Assembly (NCBI GenBank): GCA_946902875.1
Contig: OX336336.1
Coordinates: forward strand, 7,162,545-7,226,544
Reading direction: 5' to 3'
DNA from: Nematopogon swammerdamellus
Lineage: Eukaryota > Arthropoda > Insecta > Lepidoptera > Adelidae
DNA: 64,000 bases
Shown: positions 20,664 to 30,507 of the stretch, one piece after another
Layout of the letters: each line of letters starts with the position of its first letter
How positions within the stretch are numbered: the first letter of the stretch is position 1
The notes under the pieces: generated by a model
What the model saw: the letters and a program-made list of their open reading frames with translations, nothing else
Told to the model about the DNA's origin: nothing
Database searches by the model: none
Position numbers and translations under genes: made by a program

Positions 20664-21240
20664 TTGCAGAACTTAGTAGAATGGACAGACATAAACATGT
20701 TACGGAACCCTACTTTTATTATAAAATAACCGTCGGAGGACCTTGGTTGAAAATTGTGAAATTTAGTAGAACGGACAGACATACATTTGTTACGGAACCC
20801 TACTTTTATTATAAAATAACCGTCGAAGGGCCTTGGTTGAAAATTGTAAAATTTTGTAGAACGGACAGACATACATTTGTTACGGAACCCTACATTCATT
20901 TTGAAATAAATGTTAAATTTTGTAGAACGGACAGACATGCATTTGTTACGGAACCCTACTTTCATCTTGCAGAACTTAGTAGAATGGACAGACATAAACG
21001 TGTTACGGAACCCTACTTTTATTATAAAATAACCGTCGGAGGACCTTGGTTGAAAATTGTAAAATTTAGTAGAACGGATAGACATGCATTTGTTACGGAA
21101 CCCTACATTCATTTTGAAATAAATGTTAAATTTTGTAGAACAGACAGACATGCATTTGTTACGGAACCCTACATTCATTTTGCAGAACTTAGTAGAATGG
21201 ACAGACATAAACGTGTTACCGAACCCTACTTAACAGTTGC
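20664..21240 (+). repeat. Family H tandem array, copy 1 (90/66/57-bp units)
   Basis: Eight units begin 'agtagaa(t/c)ggacagacat' and contain 'ttacggaaccctac'. Unit lengths counted from the sequence are 90, 66 and 57 bp, all multiples of three. The array therefore stays open on both strands: 224 codons plus (20627-21301) and 192 minus. The predicted peptide is repeated 'DRH.(F/R)VTEPY' blocks without a known fold. The same array, inverted and shorter, is at 38815-39130. Confidence 0.85.
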
Positions 21241-21424
21241 ACTCCGGGAGTGCCGGCAGATCCCGTGCCACTCTAACTTAACCCTTAATGCAATGACTTA
21301 AGGTTTCATTTTAAAAATGACGCTGACGCGATGTCGCGAGTTATACATTTTTTACCCACCTAAAAAAGTGCCAAGCGCCGCTAAAGAAGTTTTCACTTCA
21401 AAAACCTCAGGGTTATCCCCTTTC
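21241..21424 (-). mobile_element. Family H non-array part, copy 1
   Basis: It contains the hairpin 'gcactccgggagtgc' with 'cggcagatcccgtgccac', then 'taacccttaatgcaatgac', and ends 'aaagaagttttcacttcaaa' near 21410. The mirrored text opens the H copies at 38545 and 55425, so this H element runs right-to-left here. Its far end was replaced by SINE A. Confidence 0.7.
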
Positions 21425-22345
21425 AAATAAAAAAAAAAAGAATTTTCAAAATCGGCCCACAATTGACGGAGTAATCGCGTAACAAACATAAAAAAAAAAA
21501 AGAAAACATACTGTCGAATTGAGAATCTCTTAGGTCTAAAGTTAATTTCTCGTGAAGACAAATGCAACGAGCCCAAACACGATGGGTTTATCATGTGTAG
21601 TTTAGGAGTTCCTATGGCCACCTTCTGTCTCCATCATCAGACCAGCTCGATGGTACTCGGTACAGTAGGTACCGGTCAGGTACCATAATAAATTAAGCGC
21701 ACCTGGCCGGTCGGAAAAGATAAAAAATTTCAAATTTAGAATATTCATGAAACAAGGGTCCGAATATGTATCACTAGTAAATATCGATTCATGTATTTCA
21801 ACAGGACAGAGAAAATTTCAAAATATTAGGTATTTAATACTTTTTAGTTCTTTTTGTTTTTTTGTTTTTTTGAAATCGGTTTAATATTTTTTAAAACAGT
21901 TTTTATTTCATTCTTTTTAGTAATATTACATAAATAAGAATAATCGAAATCGAATAATCGAAATCGATTGAAGTGGTACAGAATTATTCGCCTTAAGTGT
22001 CAGACTGCAAATTGCTGAATAAGTCCACATCACAAAAGTTTTGCTGAAGGTAACCACACACCATACTAATTTATCAAACTGAAAATTGCCGAATACGACC
22101 ACATCACAAGTTTTGCTGAAGGTAACCACACACCATAGTATTATGCTGATTTTTCGAAAACCACTGAACCAATTTCGATAAAATTGGACCACCTCGGAAG
22201 TATGACCTAACTAACAAAAAAAGAATTTTCTAAATCGGCCCTCAATTGACGGAGAAATCGTGTTACAAACATACAAAAAAATAAAAAAAAAAAAAACATA
22301 CAGACGAATTGAGAACCTCCTCCTTTTTTGGAAGTCGGTTAAAAA
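21425..22345. repeat. AT-rich dispersed repeat text with internal duplications
   Basis: 'gaattttcaaaatcggccca', 'aattgacgga' and 'cgaattgagaa' occur twice, at about 21440-21530 and 22215-22320. At 22010-22140 a unit of about 65 bp containing 'gctgaaggtaaccacacacc' is present twice in tandem. No coding frame is credible. Confidence 0.6.
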
Positions 22346-22526
22346 CAAGCAAAGATCAGTAGAAAATGCTATAGTCAGACTATTGTCTATTTGAATCCTT
22401 ATTCCTTCTACACGCACGAGTTTCATAAATTTTCATATTTTATTGTTTTATTTAATTCATCTTAGTTCCAAACAATTAAGGGTGTATATTTTTGAAATCG
22501 CCTTTTTGAGCTATTGAAAATGATAC

Positions 22527-22579
22527 CCCACTCGATGGGGTTTAACCTGTTACCTTCCTGGTCATCCGCGCGGATGACC
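22527..22579. repeat. Two adjacent palindromes
   Basis: A hairpin 'accccactcgatggggt' (about 22526-22542) is followed by the perfect 20-base palindrome 'ggtcatccgcgcggatgacc' at 22560-22579. They sit in AT-rich text that looks repeat-derived. Confidence 0.8.
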
Positions 22580-23600
22580 CAAAACAATACAAAACAATAA
22601 ATAAGTTTAAGTTAGGAAGTGAAAGGGTAGAAAAAACCATTTTCAAAATTTGACAATATGGCGCCTAACGGCCGCACTTTCCCAATTAGCACGGATCCAA
22701 AGACATCCAATACTCGTATATTAAAATCCATCAAGCTGTTATAGGCCATGTCAAGGCGACAGACAGAGCATGCCAAAGAAATATACATACACACACTAGA
22801 AAAACATAACCCTCCTATTTGCTTCGCGCAGTCGGATAAACTGTAAAAGCATTGCACTAATAGGTTTTTTTTATTTAATTAATAGTATAATATGATTAAA
22901 GAACTAGCATTATACCGATACTAAGCTCACTAAGAAAATAAGAAATATAATGCAGTAGCGAGCGGATTTTCGCCCGCAGTTGAATTAAACGCATTATATT
23001 TTACTCCGAGGTTTGACCCTTGTAAACTGACCTCTAAGTTGTCAGGCGAGATCTGAGGTCGCGAACCTCAGACCTAGCTCTACCTACGTGCTTCTGTGGA
23101 AGATTAAGAGCCGCCCATTATTATCAAAGCCTGGCGCAACCTAGAATGGGCGGAGAAGAAAATGAGAGGTGAATTATGAAGATATTGTGTGATAAAAATA
23201 AAATATATCATATAACAGAGTATGTATTTATAAAGTAAGTATTAAGTATTAAAAGTGCCCACAAGTATATAAAAATGTAATCGTGCTCATATCATATTCC
23301 ATTTGATTGCAGTACTTCAGGCTTCACTGTTCTGTGTGTTGGGGTTTAGGAGGGGAGGGTAAAATTATTAGGAGAGCGAGGAAGGGCGGAAAGGGGCGTT
23401 GAGAAGGCTCAGGTGACGGGAAAATTAAATATGACACGTGAAAAACCACCTTATTAAACTACCTCCATCATGCGTCGTCGTCGACACGTTCGCGAGGCAG
23501 CTTTTCGGCTTAGGGATATCATTACGTTTCGTTATTTACTTATATCTTTTACGTTTAATTCATCGCAGACAATACACACACTTATATTTTTATTTTATTT
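22580..23600. other. Unassigned sequence
   Basis: No gene or shared repeat recognised. The region contains a few purine-rich runs (23340-23400). Confidence 0.3.
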
Positions 23601-25000
23601 ACTAGCTGAGCCCGCGGCTCCGCTCGCGTGAAATTCGTATTCCAAAGAAGAATGTAAGTAACTAAGGGTGAGGCCGAAGGCCGAGCTGCGTTCAGGTAAT
23701 CGATAAACCTTCTTAAAGAAAGTAACTAACTAAGGGCGAGGCCGAAGGCCGAGCTGCTTTCAGGTAAACGATAAATCTTTCTCAAATAAAGGAAGTAAGT
23801 AAGGGCGAGGCCGAAGGCCGAGCTGCGTTCAGGAAGACGTTAAACCTTCTGGAAGAAAGGAAGGAACTAAGTGCGAGGCCGAAGGCCGAGCTCCGTTCAG
23901 GTAAACCAAAAACCCTCTTCCGCCTTCGGGCCTCGCCCTTAAAGACTTCCTTTCTTCGATAGAATATAATATCGTTTACTCAATCTATTTATTTCATAAA
24001 AATACAAAAGTAATATTAATAACTAAAGAATTAAACCTACCTAACAAACATTAAAATAACTATCAAAACGGGCATTTTCAAATGTTCTTAGAGCACTTGC
24101 GGCATTACCCCGCTGGATGGCAAGGCTTACCCTTTGAATCAAGTACATAAGCCCTTGATGACGGGACACCAGTTGCGTCAACCAGCTCAAGCCTCTTTTG
24201 GCTTCACTGCTCCACGGACCGAGGGTTTCAACCGCAAACGCAACAGATTCGAAATCTTGAATTATATTTCTATATTTGCTGCGTTTGAGGCTCTCCGCCC
24301 CAGCCTCGGCCGCGCCAGCCGCTCTTGAAGATGTCCTAACGTGACTTGGAGCCAATGAGAACAAAAGTGGCGTCCCACATCAAAGAACTACCCTTAGTCC
24401 ATGGCACTAAGGTGATAGCATCGGGCCTCTTTCCATCCAGCCGGGAATAACCGCGAGGTTCTAGGATGCACGGTATATTTGCCGTTAGAAGCGTGGACTT
24501 TATAATAAAATTTAAATTAAATTAACTCAATTTTAATATTAATTAACTTTATTCGAGATGGTTTAGCTTCTTCCTGAACGCAGCTCGGCCTTCGGCCTCG
24601 CCCTTAGTTGCTTGCTTTCTTCGAGATGGTTTATCATTTGTCAGAACGTAGCTCGGCCTTCGGCCTCGCCTTAGTTACTTACTTTCTTCAAGATGGTTTA
24701 GCTTCTTCCTGAACGCAGCTCGGCCTGCGGCCTCGCCCATAGTTACTTACTTTCTTCGAGAAGGTTTATGGTCTTCCAGAATAGAGCTCGGCCTTCGGCC
24801 TCGCCCTTAGTTACTTACTTTCTTCAAAAATGTTTTTCTTCTTCCTGAACTCAGCTCCGCCTTCCGCCTCGCCCTTAGTTACTTTCATCGAGAAAGAATA
24901 TCGTTTACGTGAGCGCAGATCCGCCTTCGGGCCCGCCTTTAGTTACTTACTTTCTTTTTTTTAAATACGAATTTCACGCGAGCGAAGCCGCGGGCAACAG
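23601..25000. mobile_element. Element T: 1.4-kb inverted structure with GGCC-rich arrays
   Basis: The two ends are inverted copies of about 35 bp: left 'gcccgcggctccgctcgcgt' (from 23610) then 'gaaattcgtatt', right its mirror ending 'gaagccgcgggcaacag' near 24999. Inside, four direct units of about 68 bp (cores 'gaggccgaaggccgagc' near 23670, 23738, 23807, 23874) face six mirrored units (cores 'gctcggccttcggcctcgc' near 24583, 24651, 24718, 24785, 24855, 24919). A LINE fragment lies between the arms. A related end is at 48600-48650. It could be a foldback transposon or two RTE-like 3' ends in opposite orientation. Confidence 0.7.
23985..24485 (-). pseudogene. LINE pol C-terminal fragment, family L copy 1
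   Basis: The minus strand reads 'KRPDAITLVPWTKG' then 'WDATFVLIGSKS', and in a neighbouring frame 'SVAFAVETLGPWSSEAKRG' and 'QRVSLAIQRGNAASAL'. From memory these blocks are the C-terminal region of a widespread group of non-LTR retrotransposon proteins. A frameshift separates the two parts. The 3' end lies near 23985 ('tatttatttcataaaaatac'). Copies 2 and 3 are at 43560-43915 (minus) and 60540-60930 (plus). Confidence 0.6.
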
Positions 25001-25179
25001 ATATATAAATTGTATTGCACCAATGACAGCGACATAACTTCGACTTTCAATTATTATTTTTATTTATCAAACAATTTGTCACCGGCCAGCTCACGTCGAG
25101 ATGACAGTTCTCCGTTGTCAACATGACATTTAAAATAGTTTTTTACCTTTACTTTGGATTACGTGATTTTTATTATATT
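25001..25179. other. Unassigned sequence
   Basis: No feature recognised. Confidence 0.25.
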
Positions 25180-25690
25180 TTTTAATTATTATGTTCATCC
25201 GGGATATACACTGTCACTATAAAAAGTTTCGTCAAATTCCGTTCAGTGGTTTTTGCGAGATGCGCTTACAAATAGACATTTTTGCATTTACGATTTTATG
25301 ATATGTATAGAAAGAATAGATATGTATAGACTATTGTGTTCAAGTTATAAAAAAGAAGAACTGTCATTTTCGTTGTATCTACTTATTTTTAAATTTCGAA
25401 TGAATATTTTATTCAAATTGTATTTGCTGACAGTTCTCAAGATATAATTATGCACTTTGGACTACGTGATTTTAAACGCGCAATAATGTTTATAATTGTT
25501 AATTTTTTTTTTATTTTTGTTATTTTTTTTTACGTATTATGTTAACCCGGCATATAAACTGCCACTATACAAAGTTTCGTCTAATTCCGTTCAGTGGTTT
25601 TTGCGTGATGCGCGTACAGACAAACAAACAAACAAACAAAAATTTTAAAAACTGTTCTAACATGTTCAGTATCTCATTTTAAGCCACCCT
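25180..25690 (+). repeat. Two related LINE-3'-end-like repeats in tandem
   Basis: The block 'tatacactgtcactataaaa' with 'agtttcgtcaaattccgttc' and 'agtggtttttgcgagatgcg' near 25200-25270 recurs at 25555-25620 with small changes, there followed by (ACAA)n. 'ttccgttcagtggtttttgc' is a typical LINE-3'-end phrase. The copies are about 350 bp apart and in the same orientation. Confidence 0.6.
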
Positions 25691-25792
25691 GGTTAGTTTT
25701 TTTCCGAATACATTCAATGTACAGACTTTCTTACCTCTACGATTTTATTATATGTATTTTATTATATGTATAGATTACGAGTCATAAATATA

Positions 25793-26184
25793 TATTTTTT
25801 TATGGAAACTGACCCGGTTGGCTACATCACCTACAACATTCGTGATTTCAACCCTCAACACCTTGGTGAGCTAGGTGCCATGTCAGTGCTTCCTTTCGGT
25901 CGTTCCGGTTACACTGAACTGAATGGAAAATACGAACTATTTACACAGCCGTTTCGACCGAATTTTCATTGAGTGCGGCGGCACCAACCCGGGCGGGTAA
26001 ACCCCTACACGTAGTAAGGTAAGGGAAGGGAACTACAGTTTTACGTGGAATCCGAACCACGGTCAGTCTCCAGCGGTCGAGCGGTCACCCATGCAAGTAC
26101 TGACCGCGCCCAGGTGAGCTTATATGGTGCTTATGACCACGACCGACAGTCGACCGACCGCACCAATGAGCTACCGAGGCTGAC
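25793..26184 (-). mobile_element. SINE A copy 9, near full length
   Basis: The minus-strand order is complete: A-box-like complement of 'tgagctaccgaggctgac' at the right end, a modified central region with 'gcaagtactgaccgcgccca' (5S-like), B-box-like, body, and A-tail represented by T-run near 25795. The extra 'ggtgagcttatatggtgctt' segment distinguishes a sub-family. Confidence 0.85.
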
Positions 26185-26199
26185 TTTTAACGAGATAGA

Positions 26200-26566
26200 T
26201 ATACAACGTGTCCCAAAACTCAACGTCAAGGGGGAACCAGGGAGTAGGCCAGTTTATGACTATCCAGGGAAAAATACGAAAAAAAATCGGATTCATTTAT
26301 TTTTTTAGAAAAAAATTGAACTGAATTTTTTTTTGGTAAAACTACAGGCATTCAATAGCAGAGTTATATAGGCTTCCAATATAAAAAAATTAACAATTAT
26401 ATTTGCAAATTTGTAGTCGTAGTAGGTACCTACAATGTCAATTTTCAAAGTCTCATATCATAAAAAAAAATGAATCCGATTTTTTTTCCTATTTTTCCCT
26501 GGGTAGTCATAAACTGGCCTACTCCCTGGTTCCCGTTTGACGTTTAGTTTTGGGACACGTTGTATA
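26200..26566. mobile_element. 367-bp element with about 100-bp terminal inverted repeats
   Basis: The left end 'tatacaacgtgtcccaaaac' continues through 'gaaccagggagtaggccagt' and 'ttatgactatccagggaaaa' to 'atcggattcattt'. The right end is its mirror with only a few mismatches, ending 'acacgttgtata'. The interior is AT-rich without an open frame. A non-autonomous DNA transposon (MITE) is the likely identity. Confidence 0.8.
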
Positions 26567-26750
26567 GGATTATATTATTGTTACAATTTGCTTGTCAAAC
26601 CATAGTTTCAATCATTACTCACAGGTTTATTATTCCACGTGCTCGTCCCAGCACGTACACTGGCCCAAAGATAACTGCGCGTCCCTGAATGACGACCTAA
26701 ATCTGTCCAGTTTATCTTAATTTTTCTCCGGACGTCTCCCGTATTAGTGT
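26567..26750. other. Unassigned sequence
   Basis: No feature recognised. Confidence 0.25.
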
Positions 26751-26817
26751 AGTAGGGTAGCCGTACGTGATGCGGCCGGGCGGCGGCGGCGGCGGTGCGG
26801 CAGTCACGTTAGTGGCG

Positions 26818-26966
26818 TATAATGCGCGGGGCGGATCTCGGCGTGTCGCCGCCGCAGCGGTTCGTCAGTGTTCTCCCTCGCACCCGCACCGTACTTGTAT
26901 AGTGTATTCGCGTGGCGGGTCGCCCGCTGCGGCGACGACACGCCGAGATCCGTCCCGCGCATTATA
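26818..26966. repeat. GC-rich inverted repeat, about 43-bp arms
   Basis: The left arm (26818-26860) begins 'tataatgcgcggggcggatc' and continues 'tcggcgtgtcgccgccgcag'. The right arm (26924-26966) mirrors it, ending 'ccgtcccgcgcattata'. Only a few positions mismatch. The 63-base loop is also GC-rich. A (GGC)n run lies just upstream (26773-26800) and a perfect TGACGTCA at about 26977-26984. A structured RNA, a promoter island or an inverted-repeat element are all possible. Confidence 0.7.
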
Positions 26967-27069
26967 TCTGCGGGTCGTGACGTCATCGAGACAATACGAG
27001 TACACCACCAACCGGTGGCCGACTAGTCGAGCTGGGGCAAATCCTGTTGTCGTGTCGTTTAATTATGAA

Positions 27070-27255
27070 GAACTAGCCTTTTCCCGCGGCTTCGCTCGCA
27101 TAGCATAGCCTATGTCCATCGTGAAGGTCCATTCTAAATATTGGTCAAATAATTCTTTAAATCGGATGAGAATTTTTGGAGATTACCTACCTCCTACATC
27201 CAAACTTAGAAACTTACAAACTTTACCTCTATACAATATTAGTGTAGATTTAAAA
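27070..27255 (+). mobile_element. LINE-like 3' fragment, family V copy 1
   Basis: 'cccgcggcttcgctcgcat' followed by 'agcctatgtccatcgtgaag', 'tattggtcaaataattcttt', 'aaatcggatgagaatttttg' and 'aacttacaaactttacctct' matches 44320-44485. No coding content. Confidence 0.6.
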
Positions 27256-27341
27256 CTGAGGGGCGGAGAACTGACAGTTATCTGCCAACCGGCGTACCAG
27301 GCAGAGGGCTCATGAGGATCGGCCATACGTTTGGCCCGAAA

Positions 27342-27730
27342 CGGCGGGTGGCCGAGTGGTATGGGCATCGGCTTCTCATGCGAGAGGTCCGAGGTTCGAA
27401 TCCGTTCGGCTTGCACCAATGAGTTTTTTCTAACGAAAATATTGACGTGCATACCTGCTGCTTCACCGTTCCAAACCGGTGTAAAACTGTAGGTCCCTTC
27501 CCTTGCCCCTTACTAGGTGGTAGGCTCAAATTGTAGCTGACTGGTTTGGTAACATCGTACTGGATGTAAGATGACCGCATAGCAGCCTCGGTTGTCTTCT
27601 CTAGTCCAGTATAGCCAGCAATCCAGGGAAGTCTCCTGTATGGCACCTACCTTCTCGGAGGTGATATCAAATTGGCTGGTCGATGGGTTGGTCGGAGCAT
27701 GCCACCCATACCGGATTACATAAAAAAAAA
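27342..27730 (+). mobile_element. SINE B copy 1, complete, serine-tRNA-like head
   Basis: The head has an A box 'gtggccgagtgg' (27347-27358), anticodon-region text 'gcttctcatgcgagaggtcc', and a perfect B box 'ggttcgaatcc' (27393-27403), the layout of a long-variable-arm (serine/leucine) tRNA. From 'aaactgtaggtcccttccct' the body parallels SINE A ('actaggtggtagg', 'ccagtatagccagca', 'tatggcaccta') with substantial divergence. It ends 'ccataccggattacat' plus A-run. This is a retroposon driven by RNA polymerase III, not a tRNA gene: the 3' acceptor half is missing. Confidence 0.9.
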
Positions 27731-27894
27731 ATTAACGTAGAGCTACATAGGTCGGAGACGAACGTGAGTAAAACCGATTTTTTTAAAAATAATATTAAAA
27801 GTGAAGGTTTCCTCATCAAACTGAAAAGTTTGTGGGGTACTTTGAAATGATGTGCTGGCGGAGTGTGGAGGGGTGCGGCCGTGAGGCAACAACT

Positions 27895-27955
27895 GCCATA
27901 TATCAGTCAGTCAGTTAGTCAGCGTGTAAGCGTCCACTGCTGGACATACGCATCT
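27895..27955 (-). mobile_element. RTE-like 3' end scrap
   Basis: 'agtcagtcagttagtcagcg' followed by 'gcgtccactgctggacatac' is the mirror of the RTE-type 3' region also found at 50915-50960. Confidence 0.5.
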
Positions 27956-28009
27956 CCATTGTTTTATTGCAAGAAGGTAGATTTTTTTTTATATGGAAAG
28001 CGCGACATG

Positions 28010-28215
28010 TGGCATGTTTCACTTATGAGTAGGTAATTTACGATGCCCATGGACATTCTGTGATGCACGGGGATTGCGAATGCCATTCCGGCCTGACAGA
28101 AGCCTTTTCACTATTAATGGATTAATATCTTTATAGCACCTAGTTTCGACGGGAACCACGTCACATGGGGTGTATGCAGCTGACATAGCCAGCCATACCA
28201 AGATTGATAAAAAAA
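28010..28215 (+). mobile_element. SINE-like remnant (SINE C)
   Basis: 'acgatgcccatggacattct', 'gtgatgcacggggattgcg' and the 3' end 'catagccagccataccaaga' plus A-run resemble the 3' layout of SINE B ('ccataccggatt'). The 5' head is not recognised. Confidence 0.45.
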
Positions 28216-28654
28216 CTTGAGTACTGCGGTTGACTCATCAGTTCACTTCCAGTATAATAAACCCACCGTCGCGTCGTTTCGCTGAAGGCTTTTGCTAAAC
28301 CTAACTTGGTGAAGTGCCGCCTTGATGAATATAACGAGAGTAGGACGTCGGGCCCAGCCGCTCAAGTTTAGGATTTATGAGTAAATTTGGGAGATTATCC
28401 ATAAAATAGCAGGTGCTCGGTTAAAATTACTCATGTTCGACCCTTAATAGTACCATTTATTTCCTTCGTATAAAGTGATAGGCATAACACACAAAATGGT
28501 GATGCTTATTGAAGCATAAAAAAATCCCACATAATTTTTCCACATTTTTTCTGAAGCTTTGTTAAAGCATTTAGTGGATAAGTTTGCATTGTTCCTGCGT
28601 TTTATGCATGTTTGTACCCATTACTTTTTGGCTTCAATTCCAAGCTCATGCATG
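28216..28654. other. Unassigned sequence
   Basis: No feature recognised. Confidence 0.25.
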
Positions 28655-28950
28655 GTCTACGAGCCACAGACGAACAATTGGTTCCTTCAGCCTATTTTAT
28701 AGTTATTACCGTGTCCGTTGCTCTGAGGAATTGGCTTCTCTCATCCCCTATTCCATATTCGCCACACTCGGCGAACATGCACACTGAAACACCCCATGTG
28801 TCGTAAACACCTTCCTTCTTCTTAGAACCCATAGTTTTTCGAAATCATTCCTCTGACGAACGGCAAAAATATGGAATGGTCTTCTGGTGAGTGTATTATC
28901 TAGTCTAGCTTCTATAACCTTCAAGTCTTCAAAAAGTTTCAATGACTGAT
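28655..28950 (+). pseudogene. Jockey-like LINE C-terminal remnant
   Basis: The plus strand translates in pieces to 'GSFSLFYSYYRVRCSEELAS', then 'RTAKIWNGLL', parallel to 'GSLSLFYRTYYGRCSDEIAS' at 50437-50496. Several frame breaks and stops separate the pieces. This copy is older than the three family J copies. Confidence 0.65.
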
Positions 28951-29029
28951 GTCCATCCCGCGATAAAATGTAATTAAAACAATAATAAGGAAAACAATGT
29001 ACCGACTAAAATCTATATATCTATATACA

Positions 29030-29262
29030 TACATACACATTACACACCAATCCCGTGTATCCCGACAATCGGGTGAACAGAGTAATCGGTGTTGTGTTGC
29101 AAGTACTCTGGTAAATTACAACACAATATCGATCACCACGTTTTAGCAAAGTATTTTGACAAGATAACTATTATGCAGTAAGTTAGGCACGAAGAGAGTG
29201 CCAAGGTAGAGGTGGCTAACCTATCGCCCTTTAGCATCTTGTCCTTTTCATTTAGTCTCTAA
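29030..29262 (-). mobile_element. Family D repeat copy 2
   Basis: On the plus strand it shows ACAT repeats, 'tatcccgacaatcgggtgaa', 'cgttttagcaaagtattttg', 'aagttaggcacgaagagagt' and 'gccctttagcatcttgtcct'. The tail is to the left, so the element is on the minus strand. The 5' head is missing. Confidence 0.7.
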
Positions 29263-29939
29263 CTATCTCTATATAAGTTCTGTAGGCACAAGAAGATACA
29301 TTGAACAATTTTCAGTCACGTAAATTTTACTTTTCCAAATTAGTCCAGGCCTGAGGTAGCGAATGGACCTTAAATTAAGCAACCGGCGGAGGACGGAGCG
29401 GCGCGGTGCTGGCGGGAGTTTCGCGTTAGGTGCCTTAATAAATATAAAGATGGAAGGGGGGGGGGGGGGGGGGGGTGAATGGAGAGGAAATTTTGCAGAA
29501 CGCGAGGGGTGGGGGGAGGTAAATTAGCGATAGGGCAACGCGGACAAACGCTCGTCTTCGCCGTGTTGATGAAGTTTTGAAGAGCTGTTCGTATTTTTTG
29601 AGGTTTGCAAGCATAACTAGAATGCGGTTTTTCTAACCTGATATATTGACTATTTATTAACACACTTAGATAAGGAGTAACCCAAGGATATCCTAGCTCG
29701 TCTAATATCCTAACTCAACTTACGCATGCTGTCCGAATATCCATAAAAACAATTTAACACGGCGGCGGCTGTACCACAACGGACGGAACATGAGACCTGA
29801 GAAAAATATTTCAAGTGGTCGCACTCTCCAAAAAACCTCAGCGCAAAGCAAAATCTTTCTCTAGGTGCTGGTTTTTGAAGAGCTAATTATATGCACTTAT
29901 CAAACTCGGAAAGGTAAAGACATATTTTTATCTGTGGTG
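29263..29939. other. Unassigned sequence with a 20-base G-run
   Basis: A run of 20 G occurs at 29456-29475 next to purine-rich text. No gene. The minus-strand frame is Pro-rich because of the G/C runs. Confidence 0.4.
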
Positions 29940-30000
29940 CACACAAATGAGGATTGAACCCACGACCTTTCGCTTGCTAAGTAAGGTATTTAGCAACGAC
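29940..30000 (-). repeat. tRNA-like fragment (SINE head)
   Basis: The minus strand reads 'ccttacttagcaagcgaaag' then 'gtcgtgggttcaatcctcat', a B-box 'gggttcaatcc'. It is related to 62230-62305. It does not fold into a complete tRNA by eye. Confidence 0.45.
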
Positions 30001-30507
30001 CCCTCACGAACCGTCATACAATCTCAGCGAATCTACAGGGAACAACTCGACTAGCTAACTAACCAAAAAACTCGCAGATTTCAATGTCGAATCTATTACG
30101 AGCGCTTTCTGCGCGTGTACGGGAACAACTCGCACGTTCGCCCACCCTAATACTCTCTCGATTTCAACAAATCAGAAAGTGTTGCGTATCGTCCCGAAAC
30201 TGCGAGTTTTTGTGTGAACGAAGTTGTGAGTTGTGCCCGGCACATACGCAGGTCTATCTTTATGAATTCTCCGGATATTACCCAATTAAATTATCGCGTA
30301 GCCGCGCCCGGTTGCCGCGTAGCAACCTAGCAACAGAGCTATTTCATCGTCGCCATTTGCCATTTGCTGGTAATGGGGTTATCCTCGTAAATGTGTATGG
30401 CGAGGTGTCCTAACTGTACATTACCTAGATAGGAAGGATTCTAACGTCTTATCAACTCTGCCTAGGTATAATGCTCGACTCAGGAAATTGAAGATCCGCG
30501 CGTAATA
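30001..30507. other. Unassigned sequence
   Basis: A plus frame at 30084-30413 (109 codons) is GC-moderate and has no recognised domain. I do not call it. Confidence 0.3.

Noticed and set aside
20627..21301. 224-codon plus frame and 192-codon minus frame
   Set aside because: Both are produced by a tandem array whose units are multiples of three; no known domain, and the inverted copy at 38.8 kb is broken. Kept as a repeat, not a gene.
26767..27108. 113-codon Gly/Ala/Arg-rich frame
   Set aside because: It spans a GC-rich inverted repeat and a LINE-like 3' end; composition reflects GC triplets.
27342..27403. Serine tRNA gene
   Set aside because: A and B boxes are good, but the acceptor half is replaced by SINE body; the same unit recurs at 61.1 and 62.6 kb. 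It is a SINE head.
27112..27646. Frames of 67-122 codons over SINE B
   Set aside because: They are translations of a LINE 3' fragment and SINE B on both strands.
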